DNA from: Chloroflexota bacterium | GTDB lineage: Bacteria; Chloroflexota; Limnocylindria; P2-11E | NCBI GenBank assembly: GCA_005887995.1 | Contig: VBJD01000033.1 | Location: 1-55,501 of the forward strand | Length of the DNA stretch: 55,501 nt | Reading direction: 5' to 3' | Part shown: in pieces, positions 9,299-20,100 of the stretch | Layout: every line of letters begins with the position of its first letter | Numbering within the stretch: position 1 is the first letter of the stretch | The notes under the pieces: model-generated | What the model saw: the letters and a program-made list of their open reading frames with translations, nothing else | Told to the model about the DNA's origin: nothing | The model's database searches: none | Made by a program: the position numbers and the translations under genes

Positions 9299-10426
9299 GT
9301 GAAGGTCACTTGTCTACAAGAGAACCTCGCCCGCGGGCTTCAGACCGCGGGGCGCGCGGTCTCGACGCGCGGGAGTCTTCCGATCCTCGGCAATGTGCTC
9401 CTGCGGACCGAGAACGGCCGTCTGAAGCTCACCGCCACCAATCTCGAGGTCGGCATCAACGTGTGGGTACCGGCGAAAGTGGATGATGACGGCGCGATCA
9501 CCGTGCCGGCGAAGCTCTTCACCGACTTCGTGAACTCGCTGCCGCCGGGGCCGGCCGAGCTGTCGCTCAACGTGCGGACCAAGACAGTGCATCTGAGGTC
9601 GGGCCCCTATGAGGCGAACTTCAAGGGCATGGACGCCGAGGAGTTCCCGATCATCCCCGTTGCGCCGGACAAACCGACGACGAAGATGGCGAAATCGACA
9701 CTGCGTCGCATGATCAACGAGGTCGCGTTCGTCGCGACGACCGACGACAGTCGACCAGTCCTCACGGGTGTCCTCACGACGTTCGATGGCGACAAGCTCA
9801 CGATGGCCGCGGCGGATCCGTATCGCCTCTCGGTGCGCACCGGCTCACTCCTGACCCGGGTCGAGAGCAAGCTCGAAGTGATCATCCCCGCGCGGAGCCT
9901 GCAGGAGGTCTGGCGGATCATCGACGATACCGACGATGCGGTCGATGTTTTCGTCACGCCGAACGGCAGCCAGGTCATCTTCCACACCGAGGAGGCCGAC
10001 CTCGTCTCGCGCGTCATCGAGGGGCAGTTCCCGAACTATCGGCAGGTCATCCCTAGCGGCAAGGCGGCGACGCGCATCGTCGCGCACCGTGAGGAGCTGC
10101 TCCAAGCGACGCGTCTCGCTTCGCTCTTCGCGCGCGACTCCGCCAATATGCTGCGCTTCCAGGTGGATCCGAACGCGCAGCCACCTCTCATCATCAGCGC
10201 GACCGCGGCGGAGGTCGGCGACAACACCGCACGGGTCGATGCGACGGTCGACGGGCAGAACACGACGATCGCGTTCAACTCGCGCTTCATCTCGGACGCG
10301 CTCGGCAGCCTCACCGCGCCCGAGGTGGCGCTCGAGCTCGGCGGACCGCTCGCGCCGGGCGTCGTAAAGATCGTCGGCGACGATAGCTACCTCCACGTGG
10401 TGATGCCGCTTCGCATCCCGGCCTAA
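9299..10426 (+). CDS. dnaN: DNA polymerase III beta subunit
   Basis: VKVTCLQENLARGLQTAGRAVSTRGSLPILGNVLL...; ends VVMPLRIPA. Confidence 0.97.
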   Translation: MKVTCLQENLARGLQTAGRAVSTRGSLPILGNVLLRTENGRLKLTATNLEVGINVWVPAKVDDDGAITVPAKLFTDFVNSLPPGPAELSLNVRTKTVHLRSGPYEANFKGMDAEEFPIIPVAPDKPTTKMAKSTLRRMINEVAFVATTDDSRPVLTGVLTTFDGDKLTMAAADPYRLSVRTGSLLTRVESKLEVIIPARSLQEVWRIIDDTDDAVDVFVTPNGSQVIFHTEEADLVSRVIEGQFPNYRQVIPSGKAATRIVAHREELLQATRLASLFARDSANMLRFQVDPNAQPPLIISATAAEVGDNTARVDATVDGQNTTIAFNSRFISDALGSLTAPEVALELGGPLAPGVVKIVGDDSYLHVVMPLRIPA

Positions 10427-11575
10427 GTGCGCGTCAGCCGGCTCGGCCTCGAGGACTTCCGTTCGTACGCGGAAGTCGATCTCACGCTCGCACGCGGGAC
10501 GACCGCGTTCGTCGGCGCGAACGGAGCCGGGAAGACGAATCTCCTCGAGGCGATCCACCTCGCGGCGCGTGGCGATTCGCCGCGAGCGCACGACGACACC
10601 GAGATGGTGCGCTGGGGCACGACGACCGCGCGGGTGCGTATCGAGGTCGATCGACCCGAGGGGCAGCGGCGCATCGAGCTCGTGCTCTTCTCGCCGCCCG
10701 AGGGCGAGCGCCGGCGACCGCGCCGGTATCTGCTCGACGGCGCGGGAAAGCGCCCGGACGACCTCGCGGGGGAGCTCGTCGTCGTCGCGTTCTTCCCCGA
10801 GGACGTCGCTCTGCTGGGCGCGGCGCCGAGCGCGCGCCGGCGCTATCTCGACGCGATGCTCGCGCAGATCGAGCGAGCGCATCGCCGCGAGACACGCGAA
10901 TTCCAGCGCGTCGTCGAGCAGCGCAACGCGCTGCTTCGCGTCGCGCGCGACGAGCTCGAGGTCCCCGAGGCCGAGATGGCGTTCTGGGATCGCGAGCTCG
11001 TGCGTCTTGCATCGAGCATCTCGCTGCGACGGGCGCGTGTGGTGGCCGAGCTCGTCGAGCCATTCCGTGAGGCGAGCGCGCAATTCGCTGGTGCCACGCT
11101 CTCTCCACTCGCTGAGCCCTTGCCCCCGGGGCTCGACCTGGCGTACGGCGGTCAGGTTCAGGGCGACAGCGTCGAGGAACGGACCGCGGCATACGAGGTG
11201 CTCCTGGGCGAGAAGCGCGAGCGCGAACGCTGGCAGGGCGCGACGCTCGTCGGGCCGCATCGCGACGACCTGCTGGTGACCGCGGGTGGCCGCGACCTCC
11301 CATCCTTCGCGTCCCGCGGCGAGCACCGCAGCGCAGTCCTGGCGCTCAAACTCGCGGAGGCGAGCTGGCTGCGGTCGCGCGTCGGTTCCCCACCGGTATT
11401 CCTTCTCGACGACGTGCTCTCCGAGCTCGATCCATCGCGACGCGACGCTCTCGCTCGCGCCATCCCCGAGGACGCGCAGGCCCTCGTCACCGCGGCCATG
11501 ACCACGGCGCTGCCGGACACGCTGCGCGACCGCGCCGCGATCATCCCGGTGCGTCGCGGAGAGGTCGGTCGGTGA
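10427..11575 (+). CDS. recF: DNA replication/repair protein RecF
   Basis: RLGLEDFRSYAEVDLTLARGTTAFVGANGAGKTNLLEAIHLAA; PVFLLDDVLSELDPSRRDAL. Confidence 0.96.
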   Translation: MRVSRLGLEDFRSYAEVDLTLARGTTAFVGANGAGKTNLLEAIHLAARGDSPRAHDDTEMVRWGTTTARVRIEVDRPEGQRRIELVLFSPPEGERRRPRRYLLDGAGKRPDDLAGELVVVAFFPEDVALLGAAPSARRRYLDAMLAQIERAHRRETREFQRVVEQRNALLRVARDELEVPEAEMAFWDRELVRLASSISLRRARVVAELVEPFREASAQFAGATLSPLAEPLPPGLDLAYGGQVQGDSVEERTAAYEVLLGEKRERERWQGATLVGPHRDDLLVTAGGRDLPSFASRGEHRSAVLALKLAEASWLRSRVGSPPVFLLDDVLSELDPSRRDALARAIPEDAQALVTAAMTTALPDTLRDRAAIIPVRRGEVGR

Positions 11576-11886
11576 AGCCGATCGGCCGCGCGGTGGACCG
11601 GGCGCTTCGTGCGCTCGGTCTCGACCGCGACATCGCCCGCGCGGACGCGGTGCGCGCCTGGGACGACGCGGCGGTGAGCGTCCTGGGGGACGACGCGCGC
11701 CTCTGCCAGGCCGTCCGGGCCGATGGCGACACTCTCGTGGTGACCGTGCCGACGGCGCAGTGGGCCGGCGAAGTGCGGCTGCGCGAACGCGAGCTCGTCG
11801 CCGCCCTCGCGGCGCGCGCACCTTCGAGCGGCGTCACTCGGATCCGACCTGTCCCATCGTCGCGCGCGCCCACACCTGCGCGCTGA
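11572..11886 (+). CDS. DUF721/DciA-like protein
   Basis: Small protein overlapping recF by 4 bp; VRADGDTLVVTVPTAQWAGEVRLRERELVAAL; position after recF is typical. Confidence 0.75.
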   Translation: MKPIGRAVDRALRALGLDRDIARADAVRAWDDAAVSVLGDDARLCQAVRADGDTLVVTVPTAQWAGEVRLRERELVAALAARAPSSGVTRIRPVPSSRAPTPAR

Positions 11887-11906
11887 TATCTGGGAGACTC
11901 GCGCCA

Positions 11907-13985
11907 ATGCCCGCGACGTCATTCACCACCAAAGTCGGCAGCACGTCAGATGTGCGACCGAGCAAGTCCGAGGTCGTCGTCGTCAGCGAGCCCGAGACCG
12001 GCGCGCAGCTGCGCACGAAGGGACGGCTCTATCTCCTGTGCGAGGTCGCGGGCCCGGGATCGCCCACGACCGGCATGCAGGTCGCGCGCGAGGTCGCCGA
12101 CCTTACGAAGCAGGAGTACTACTACGACCTCTCCGGCGGCATCGAGGTGAGCTTGCGACGCGCGCTGCGGCAAGCGAATCGGCGCGCCTATCAGAAGCTG
12201 AAGGAAGGCCGCGCGAGGATCAGCCTCCACATCGCCTGCGCGGTCGTCGTGAACAACGAGATCTACGGATCGCGCGTCGGCGCGGCGCAGGTGTTCCTCG
12301 TGCGGCGCGCGAGGCTCTTTCTCCCGGGCGACGAGCCCGGGGAGCTCGCGGACTTCGTTCATCGCACGAGCGCGCGCGAGGCCGCGTCGCTCGGCACGGA
12401 CGGTGACGTCGTGCCGAAGGTGTGGCGTCAAACGATCGAGCCGGGCGACACGCTCATCATCGCGGCGAGCGCGCTCATCGACGGGCTCGGCGCGGAGGCA
12501 CTGAAGAGCGCCGCGGTGACCCTGCACCCGCGCGCCGCCGCCGACCATATCCACAACCGCGCGGTCGCGGACGGCGTCGAGGGCAGCGATGCCGCTCTTT
12601 TCGTCGAGCTCACGCAGTCCGCCGGCGCGGCGGCGCGTGTGGCGTCGGCGCCCGCATCGCTCAAGGAACCGACCGAGGTCGTGATCGCGGAGACCATCCG
12701 CTCGCGCATCGACGCGATCTGGCGTCACCGGCAGCGCATCGGCGGACTGGTGAAGACGGCGGCGTCGCCCGTCGCATCCGCGGCGACGAAGGGCGTGGCC
12801 GTCGGGCTCGAGCTCATGCCGAAGCGCGGCGCGACGCTGCCGCGGCATCCGGACACCGCGCGCCAGCGCTCGCTGCGCCAGCGCCGCGCGGTCACCAGCC
12901 TCGCGGTCGTGCTGCTGCTCGCCGCGGTCGGCGTCGGCGGCCTCGCCTATCGCGACTACGAATCGAATCGCGCGGGCCGCGACTATCAGAACGCGGTCCT
13001 ATCCGCGGAGGACAGCCTCGCGTCCGCGCACCGTCTCGCCGATCGGAAGCCTCCGGATCCCGCGGGCGCGCGCGCGAAGATCGCGGCCGCGCTCGCGAAG
13101 GTCGACGAGGCGAGTAGATCGCCGCTCGCGGAGAAGGGCCGGCTCGACGCGCTTCGCGCCGACGCCGCGCTGCTCGAGGATCGGCTCGATGGTGTGGTGA
13201 TCGACCTCGATCGGATCGCGGCCGGCTCGAAGCCACAGCAGATCATCGGCAACGTCAACGGTCTCTACGTCGCCGATCCGGGAGCGGGTCGGCTGTGGCG
13301 CATCTTCGGCGATCCACTGCAGACGGGCGTCGTGATGCAGAGGGGAGATAAGGGGGTCGGCGCGCCATCGCTTCTCACATGGCAGAGTGACGTCCTCTTC
13401 GTGCTCGATGACTCGCGCAAGATCTGGCGCGCCGAGGGCAATCAGGTGAACGACGTGACGCCTGACGACAACACCATCTGGAAGTCGACGACGGCGATCG
13501 CGGTGTTCACCCAGAATCTCTACGTCCTCGATGCAGCGTCCGGCCAACTCTGGAAGCACGAGTCGCCCGACTCGATCTCGTTCACGAAGGGCACGGCGTA
13601 TCTCGCGACGCCGCTTGTTCCGAACACGGCGGCCTCGCTTGCGATCGACGGTGACGTGTGGATCGTCACCACCACGAATGAGATCCAGCGGTTCCGCCGT
13701 AATCCCCTCGCGCTCACCGCGGGGCGCGTGGATTTCACGCCGAAGTGGCAGGGCGAGACGGTTCGACCCGCGGCCATCCAGGCCGTGAACGGCCAGACGA
13801 ACATCTACGTCCTCGATCCGGCGGCGCGTTACGTCGTCCAACTCTCTCGCGACGGCCGCGAGCTACTGCGGGTGGCCCTTCCGCCGACGCTCGCCGCCGC
13901 GACGGCGTTCTACGTCTCCGAAGGGTCGCGCGTGGCGTACACGGTGCATGGCTCGAAGATCGTGGCGACGAGCCTGGACCGTTAG
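11907..13985 (+). CDS. Degenerate PP2C-like domain, one TM helix, C-terminal beta-propeller-like ectodomain
   Basis: N-terminal PP2C-like pattern (GRLYLLCEVAGPG..GMQVAREVADL; VGAAQVFLVRRARLFL; GDTLIIAASALIDGL), TM VTSLAVVLLLAAVGVGGLAY, repeated propeller-like strands; start 11907 preferred over 11760. Confidence 0.72.
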   Translation: MPATSFTTKVGSTSDVRPSKSEVVVVSEPETGAQLRTKGRLYLLCEVAGPGSPTTGMQVAREVADLTKQEYYYDLSGGIEVSLRRALRQANRRAYQKLKEGRARISLHIACAVVVNNEIYGSRVGAAQVFLVRRARLFLPGDEPGELADFVHRTSAREAASLGTDGDVVPKVWRQTIEPGDTLIIAASALIDGLGAEALKSAAVTLHPRAAADHIHNRAVADGVEGSDAALFVELTQSAGAAARVASAPASLKEPTEVVIAETIRSRIDAIWRHRQRIGGLVKTAASPVASAATKGVAVGLELMPKRGATLPRHPDTARQRSLRQRRAVTSLAVVLLLAAVGVGGLAYRDYESNRAGRDYQNAVLSAEDSLASAHRLADRKPPDPAGARAKIAAALAKVDEASRSPLAEKGRLDALRADAALLEDRLDGVVIDLDRIAAGSKPQQIIGNVNGLYVADPGAGRLWRIFGDPLQTGVVMQRGDKGVGAPSLLTWQSDVLFVLDDSRKIWRAEGNQVNDVTPDDNTIWKSTTAIAVFTQNLYVLDAASGQLWKHESPDSISFTKGTAYLATPLVPNTAASLAIDGDVWIVTTTNEIQRFRRNPLALTAGRVDFTPKWQGETVRPAAIQAVNGQTNIYVLDPAARYVVQLSRDGRELLRVALPPTLAAATAFYVSEGSRVAYTVHGSKIVATSLDR

Positions 13986-14015
13986 GACCGCTCTGGGCGC
14001 GCGTTGGTCGGCTAG

Positions 14016-14726
14016 ATGATCCCGCTCCACGACGCGAACCCGACGCGGAACATCCCGATCGTCACGCGCCTGCTCCTGTTCACCAACATCGCGATCTGGG
14101 TGTACATCGTCTATCTCTCGCGGACCGCCGGCGCCGTCGAGGCGTTCTACGACCGCTGGGCGTTCGACTGGTCCGCATTCATCGGGGCGCTCTCGCGCCC
14201 GTGGAACGTCGATACGCTCCAAGCCTTCATCCCACTGTTCACACACCAGTTCCTGCACGGCGGGTGGCTCCACGTGCTCGGAAACATGCTCTACCTGTGG
14301 ATCTTCGGCGACAACGTCGAGGACAACATGGGCAGCCTGCCGTTCCTCGGGTTCTACCTCCTATGCGGAGCGATCGCTGCGATCGGTCAGGGACTCGTCG
14401 CGCCGTCCCCGATGGTCGGCGCGTCAGGCGCGATCGCGGGCGTCCTCGGCGCGTACCTGGTCCTCTACCCGACGGCGCGCGTCTCAACGCTCATCTTCCT
14501 CGGGCTGTTCATCAGCGTGATCGATCTGCCGGCGATCATCGTGATCGGCTTCTTCATCGTCCTGCAGATACTCGAGGGCGTCGCGGAGCTGCGCATGACG
14601 ACACACGCAGCGGCGCAGCAGGTCGCGTACTTCGCGCATCTCTTCGGGTTCGCCGCGGGTATCGTTCTGCTGTTCGTGTTCCGTCAGCGCGCGGCGCCCC
14701 GCCGCGCGCGCGTCGGCTGGGGTTAG
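14016..14726 (+). CDS. Rhomboid family intramembrane serine protease
   Basis: HQFLHGGWLHVLGNMLYLWIFGDNVED; GASGAIAGVLGAY (GxSG); H in the later TM. Confidence 0.93.
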   Translation: MIPLHDANPTRNIPIVTRLLLFTNIAIWVYIVYLSRTAGAVEAFYDRWAFDWSAFIGALSRPWNVDTLQAFIPLFTHQFLHGGWLHVLGNMLYLWIFGDNVEDNMGSLPFLGFYLLCGAIAAIGQGLVAPSPMVGASGAIAGVLGAYLVLYPTARVSTLIFLGLFISVIDLPAIIVIGFFIVLQILEGVAELRMTTHAAAQQVAYFAHLFGFAAGIVLLFVFRQRAAPRRARVGWG

Positions 14727-14735
14727 CCTTAATCG

Positions 14736-15236
14736 ATGCTCGTGCCATGCACGGTCGAATCGGTCCGCGTGCACGTGCTTACCGGGCAGCACGTCGTGCT
14801 CCTCCAGGCGCGCGAGTCGAACCGTCTTCTCCCGATCTGGATCGGTCCCGATCAGGCGCACAGCATCGCGACGCGTATCGCGGGCATCGCGAGCGAACGT
14901 CCGCTCACGCACGATCTGATGATGGACGTGCTCTCAAAGCTCGGAGCGGAGATCACGCGCATCGTCGTCCGCGATCTCGTCTCCGACGAGAGCGGCGGTG
15001 GGATCTTCCACGGAAGCCTGTTCCTGCAGCTCGGCGAGAAGGAGGTCGAGATCGACTGCCGTCCCTCGGATGCCATCGCGCTTGCGGTGCGCTGCAGCGC
15101 GCGCATCCTCGTCGCCGACACGGTGCTCGACCGGTCGGCGATCCTCGCGGAGAGCGAGGAGAGTCAAAACCTCACCGTCTTCAAGGAGTTCATCGAGTCG
15201 CTCCCCGAGGATCCGCAGACACCACCGCCGAGTTAG
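14736..15236 (+). CDS. Bifunctional nuclease (BFN, DUF151) family protein
   Basis: LLPIWIGPDQAHSIATRI...RPLTHDLMMDVLSKLGAEI...DCRPSDAIALAVR. Confidence 0.9.
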   Translation: MLVPCTVESVRVHVLTGQHVVLLQARESNRLLPIWIGPDQAHSIATRIAGIASERPLTHDLMMDVLSKLGAEITRIVVRDLVSDESGGGIFHGSLFLQLGEKEVEIDCRPSDAIALAVRCSARILVADTVLDRSAILAESEESQNLTVFKEFIESLPEDPQTPPPS

Positions 15237-15249
15237 TCCAATTAGCACC

Positions 15250-15999
15250 GTGATCCCGGCGACCGAAAAGGCCGGCACGAGCGCGCCCGTCGTCGATGTG
15301 GTCGTCCCCGTGTACAACGAGGAGCGCGACCTCGGCCCCAACATTCGCAAGCTGCACGCCTACGTTTCGGATCGCTTCCCGTTCCCGACGGTCATCACCA
15401 TCGCCGACAACGCGAGCCGCGATGGCACGCTCGCGCTCGCGCGGCGGCTCGCCGAGGAGTTGCCGGGAGTGCGCGTCATGCACCTCGACATGAAAGGGCG
15501 TGGCCGCGCGCTTCGTGCGGCGTGGACGCAGAGCGACGCGCAGGTCGTGACGTACATGGACGTGGACCTGTCGACCGACCTCGCGGCGCTGCTCCCGCTG
15601 GTCGCGCCGATCGTCGCCGGCGAGAGCGACGTCGGGATCGGCAGCCGTCTCGCGCGCGGCGCGCACACCCGCCGCGGAGTCAGACGCGAATTCATCTCGC
15701 GCGCGTACAACCTCGTGCTGCGCCTCGCCCTCGGCGCGCGCTTTTCCGACGCGCAGTGCGGCTTCAAGGCCGTGCGCGGCGAGGTGGCGCGGCAGATCGT
15801 GCCGCGCATCGAGGACCAGACGTGGTTCTTCGACACCGAGCTGCTTGTCCTCGCGCAGCGCGCCGGCCTGCGGCTGCACGAGGTGCCCGTCACGTGGACC
15901 GACGATCCCGACTCGCGCGTCGACATCCTCCGCACCGCGATCGACGACCTGCGCGGCGTGATACGCCTTCGCTTTGGGTCGCGGAGGCGCGCTCCCTGA
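15250..15999 (+). CDS. Glycosyltransferase family 2, dolichyl/polyprenyl-phosphate hexose synthase-like
   Basis: VVVPVYNEERDLGPNI...TYMDVDLSTDLAALLPLV...FSDAQCGFKAVR...DTELLVLAQRAGLRLHEVPVTW; GTG start 15250. Confidence 0.88.
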   Translation: MIPATEKAGTSAPVVDVVVPVYNEERDLGPNIRKLHAYVSDRFPFPTVITIADNASRDGTLALARRLAEELPGVRVMHLDMKGRGRALRAAWTQSDAQVVTYMDVDLSTDLAALLPLVAPIVAGESDVGIGSRLARGAHTRRGVRREFISRAYNLVLRLALGARFSDAQCGFKAVRGEVARQIVPRIEDQTWFFDTELLVLAQRAGLRLHEVPVTWTDDPDSRVDILRTAIDDLRGVIRLRFGSRRRAP

Positions 16000-17189
16000 G
16001 CGCACGATCCGATCGCGCCATCGCGCTGTCGCTCGCGGCGATCGGCGTCCTCACCTACCTCGCGGCGGGCTTCGGCCTGCTCACCGACTACGACTACTAC
16101 GGCCGCCTCGCGCAGGCGCTCGACGGCGGACGCTGGTGGCTCGACGAAGCGCCGCCCTGGCTCAACGAGCTCCTGCCCTGCGGCGACGGACGGTACTGCG
16201 TCGCGTATCCGCCGCTTCCGGCTCTCCTCACGGCGCCACTCGCCTTCTTTCTTCCGACCGCGCTCGCGCAGGTCCTCGTGTCGCGCATCGCCGGCGGCGC
16301 CTCCGGGGGCGTGCTCTTCCTCGGGCTTCGCGCGTTCGGCGCGCCGCGTCTCGTCGCCATCGGCGGTGCCGCGCTTTCGGCGCTCGGCACGACGCTCTTC
16401 TTCTCGTCAGTCGACGGACGCGCGTGGTTCGACGCGCACGCCGTCGCGATGCCGTTCCTCTGCGCGGCGTTCCTCTTCGCGTCGCGCGGCGATCGCCCCT
16501 GGCTGCTCGGCGCGGCGATCGGGCTCGCGACGCTCGCGCGTCTCCCCATCGTCGCCGCCACGCCGGCGCTGGTCCTGCTCCTCTCGCTGCGCGGCGGCAT
16601 CCCGCTGGCGCGCGCGCTCGGCGGCGTCGTGCTGGGCGGCCTGCCGTTCGCAGCGATCTACGTGCTCTACAACCTCCTGCGCTGGGGGACACCGCTCGAC
16701 GCGGGGTACGCGATGCTCACCGTCGGTGACGTGTTCTTCACGAGGGGACTCTTCAGCCTCTTCTATCTGCCGCGCCACTTCCAGGCGATCTTCATCGAGC
16801 CGCCCGACTTCGTCGAAGGCACGCCGTGGTTCCTGCGTCCGAGGGGGGTCGGCATGTCGCTCTTCCTGACGACGCCCGCGTTCGTGTGGATCTTCGCGAG
16901 CCTGCGCCACATGCGCCGCGATGCCGCGCTCGCGCTCACAGCGGTCGCGGCGCTGCTCGCACTGCTCCCTGATGTGCTCCACGGGACGGTCGGCTTCCAG
17001 CAGTTCGGCTACCGCTTCAGCCTCGACGCGCAGCCGTTCCTCGTCGCGCTCGCCGTCGCGGGCGACGCGCGCACGCGGGACGGCTGGCGTTCGCGGCCCT
17101 CGATCCCCTTCATCGTCGCGACGGTGCTCTCGGTCGCGATCAACCTCTACGCGACGATCGCGATCACGCGCTTCGGCTACTGGCAGTGA
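15996..17189 (+). CDS. Polytopic GT-C-like membrane glycosyltransferase
   Basis: LTDYDYYGRLAQALDGGRWWLD...YCVAYPPLPALLTAPLAFF plus many TMs; the called start at 15522 overlaps the GT2; an in-frame CTG at 15996 overlaps the GT2 stop, so the start is uncertain. Confidence 0.65.
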   Translation: MSARSDRAIALSLAAIGVLTYLAAGFGLLTDYDYYGRLAQALDGGRWWLDEAPPWLNELLPCGDGRYCVAYPPLPALLTAPLAFFLPTALAQVLVSRIAGGASGGVLFLGLRAFGAPRLVAIGGAALSALGTTLFFSSVDGRAWFDAHAVAMPFLCAAFLFASRGDRPWLLGAAIGLATLARLPIVAATPALVLLLSLRGGIPLARALGGVVLGGLPFAAIYVLYNLLRWGTPLDAGYAMLTVGDVFFTRGLFSLFYLPRHFQAIFIEPPDFVEGTPWFLRPRGVGMSLFLTTPAFVWIFASLRHMRRDAALALTAVAALLALLPDVLHGTVGFQQFGYRFSLDAQPFLVALAVAGDARTRDGWRSRPSIPFIVATVLSVAINLYATIAITRFGYWQ

Positions 17190-20100
17190 CGGAAGAGACC
17201 GAGCGCGCCGATCGCCGCGCGCGCATCGCGATCGCCGCGGTCATCGCCGTCGGCGTCGTCCTGCGATTCCTCGTCCTTCCCGCGAAGGGCTTCCCGTCGG
17301 ACGTCGCGACGTTCCAGGCCTGGGCGAGCCGGCTCGCCGAGGTCGGGCCCTCACGCTTCTACGAGCCCGGGTACTTCTCCGACTATCCCCCCGGCTACCT
17401 CTACGTGCTCTGGCTCGTCGGCCTCGTGTTCGACGGGCAGACGAAGTTCATCGTCAAGGCCGCGTCGATCCCCGCGGATATCGCCATCGCGTTGCTGTGC
17501 GTCTGGATCGTTTGGCGCGCGGCCGGTCGAGACCGCGCGGTCCTCGCGGCAGCGCTGTGGATGCTCGCACCCGGCCCGATCTTCGCCGGTCCGTATTGGG
17601 GACAGGTCGATGCGGTCGGGACCGTCCCGTTCCTGCTCGCGCTGATCTTCGCGGGACGCGGCAGCTGGGCGACCGCCGGGGCGATCGCCGGACTTGCCGC
17701 GATGGTGAAGCCCCAGTTCGGCGTCGCGCTGATCGTCGTCGCCGCGGGCGCGCTCTTCGTCTGGATCCGCGACGCGGACTGGCGGCCGCCGCTGCGCACC
17801 GCTGTCGCGGCCCTGCTGACGATCCTCGCGCTCGGCGTGCCGTTCCGCGCCGGCCCCGGCGAGCTCATCGACCTCGTGCGCTCGGCGTCCGAGACCTATC
17901 CCTTCACCAGCCTCTACGCGTTCAACATCTGGTCGATCGTCGGCGACTTCTGGAAGCCCGACGACCAGTACGTCGTCCTCGGCGCGATCCTGCTCCTTGC
18001 CGGTCTCGCGAGCTCGTGCGCGCTCCTCTGGTGGCGTCGCGATGTCGGCGCCTTCCTCGCATGCGGCGCGCTCGCCGCATTCGCCTTCTACTTCCTGCCG
18101 ACACGGGCGCACGAGCGCTATCTCTTCCCCGCGTTCGCGCTGCTCCTCCCGCTCGCGGTGCTCCGCGCGCGCCTGCTGGTGCCGTACATCTCGCTCGCGA
18201 TCGCGTTCGCGGCCTCGCTGTACTTCGCCTTCACGCGCTACCCGCAGAACGACCTGCGGTCGCCGCAGTGGCTCGAGGACTCGCTCTTCACCCGCAACGG
18301 CCAGATCGCGCTCGCTCTGCTCATGCTCGGGCTCGCCGCGTTCATTGCCTGGCGGCTGTTCCGCGGCGATGCGGCGCTGGAGGCGGATGAGGAGACGATC
18401 ACCATCGCGTCGCGGCCATTGCCGCCTCCCGCGCGGCCGGACGATCGCTGGCGTCTGCCGGCCGCGCTGTCTCTCGGGCGACCCCCGACTCGTCGCGACA
18501 TCGCGAGCGCGTTCCTGGTCGCGTTGGTGGTGCTCGTCACACGCGGGTACCGGCTCGATCAGCCGCGCGACATGTACTTCGACGAGGTCTATCACGCGCG
18601 CACGGCGTACGAGCTCCTCGCGCAACGCGAGCCGTACGAGTGGACGCATCCACATCTGGCGAAAGAGATCATGGCCCTCGGCATCCTCGCGTTCGCCGAC
18701 GATCGCGTCGTCGGCACGGAGCCCGCGAATTCACAGGTGCGGGCCTTTGCCGTCGCCAACGACGGACTACGCGCGGTCGTTGAGCCAGACGCGCTGGTCC
18801 TCCGTGACCGTAGCGGTCGTCAGCTCGCCCGCGCTCCGATCACGAATCTGGATCGCCCGGATGCCGTGGGCTTTGACGGCGAAGACGTTGTGTTAGTCAC
18901 CGAGTTCCAGGTCGCGCGGCTCGGCCGCGACGGGAGCGTGAAGCAGCGCGTGAGGCTCACGACCATGAGCAGAAGCGCCCCGAGGTCTCTCGTCATCGAG
19001 AACGGCCGGATCGTGATCGCTGGCGACGGTGGCATCGAGATCTACCAATCGCTCGAGACGAAACCACAGGTGATCCCAACTCCAGTCGTGGCCGCGACCG
19101 CCAAAACCGATGGCAGTGTTGTCTATGCGGTCGACCAAGCCGGTGTTGTTCATGTCATCGACGTCGCGAACGCCAAAGAGACGGAGACGCTGAACGCGCG
19201 CGGTCCCGCTGGCGCGATCGCGTACGCGCAGGGCCCGAACCGCCTCTTCCTCGCGCGGACAGACACTCCGGCGCTCGACATCATCGACCTCGAGGGCCAC
19301 GCGACCGACACCGTCCCGCTCGGCAACGCGCGGACCGGTGACTTCACGGAGGGCGCGAAAGCGCTGGCGGTCGTGCCACGCACGCAGTTCCTCTACGCGC
19401 TTGTCCCGGGGAAGGTCGTTGCGATCGAGACGCACGGCGCGTCGCCGTTCGCCTCGACACCGGTGCGCGAGTCGGATCGGTTCCTCGGCGTCGACGGCCA
19501 GGACGACAAGCTCGTCGTCGCGGGGAGCGATGCGGTCGAGCGCATCGAGACCGGGAGACAGGCGCTCGCGTGGCGCATCCCTGGCGTCGTGTTCGGGGCG
19601 CTCCTGGCGTTCTTCCTGTACCTGCTCGCGCGGCGCCTCTTCGCGTCGCCGCTCGTCGCGTACCTGGTCGGCGCCGCCGTCGTGCTCGACGGATCGATGT
19701 TCGCGCAGGCGCGCATTGGCATGAACGACATTTACGTGACGACGTTCATCGTCGGCACGTGGTACTTCATCGTCGCCGCTCATCGACCGCGTCGGGCGGC
19801 ATGGCTCGACCTGCTCATCGCCGGCGCGCTCATCGGGCTCGGCGCGGCGTCGAAGTGGGCGGCGATCTACACGCTCGCCGGGATCTTCGTCGCCTCACTC
19901 GCGGTGACCGCGTACGCGTACGAGCGCGGCCGCCCCGGCACCGGCGGCCCGCTCGATCTCTTCGCCGGGAAGGGCCGCAACGCCGCGTTCCTCTTCGGCT
20001 GTTTCGCGCTGATCCCTGCGGTGCTCTACCTCGGCTCGTACGTGCGCTGGTTCGGCGGTCCGACGGCGCCGTATGGCTGGAATCTCGTCGAGCTGACGCA

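Noticed and set aside
9845-11821. 658-aa minus-strand ORF over dnaN/recF
   Set aside because: Antisense shadow frame; composition is Arg/Glu/Asp-rich with no recognisable family.
13745-15253. 502-aa plus-strand ORF over rhomboid and BFN genes
   Set aside because: Shadow frame; Arg-rich, while conserved motifs occur in the other frames.
15522-15995. N-terminal extension of the GT-C ORF starting at 15522
   Set aside because: It overlaps the conserved GT2 sequence and is Arg-rich; the membrane protein begins near 15996.
17351-18655. 434-aa minus-strand ORF antisense to the GT-C fusion
   Set aside because: Highly charged antisense translation without motifs.
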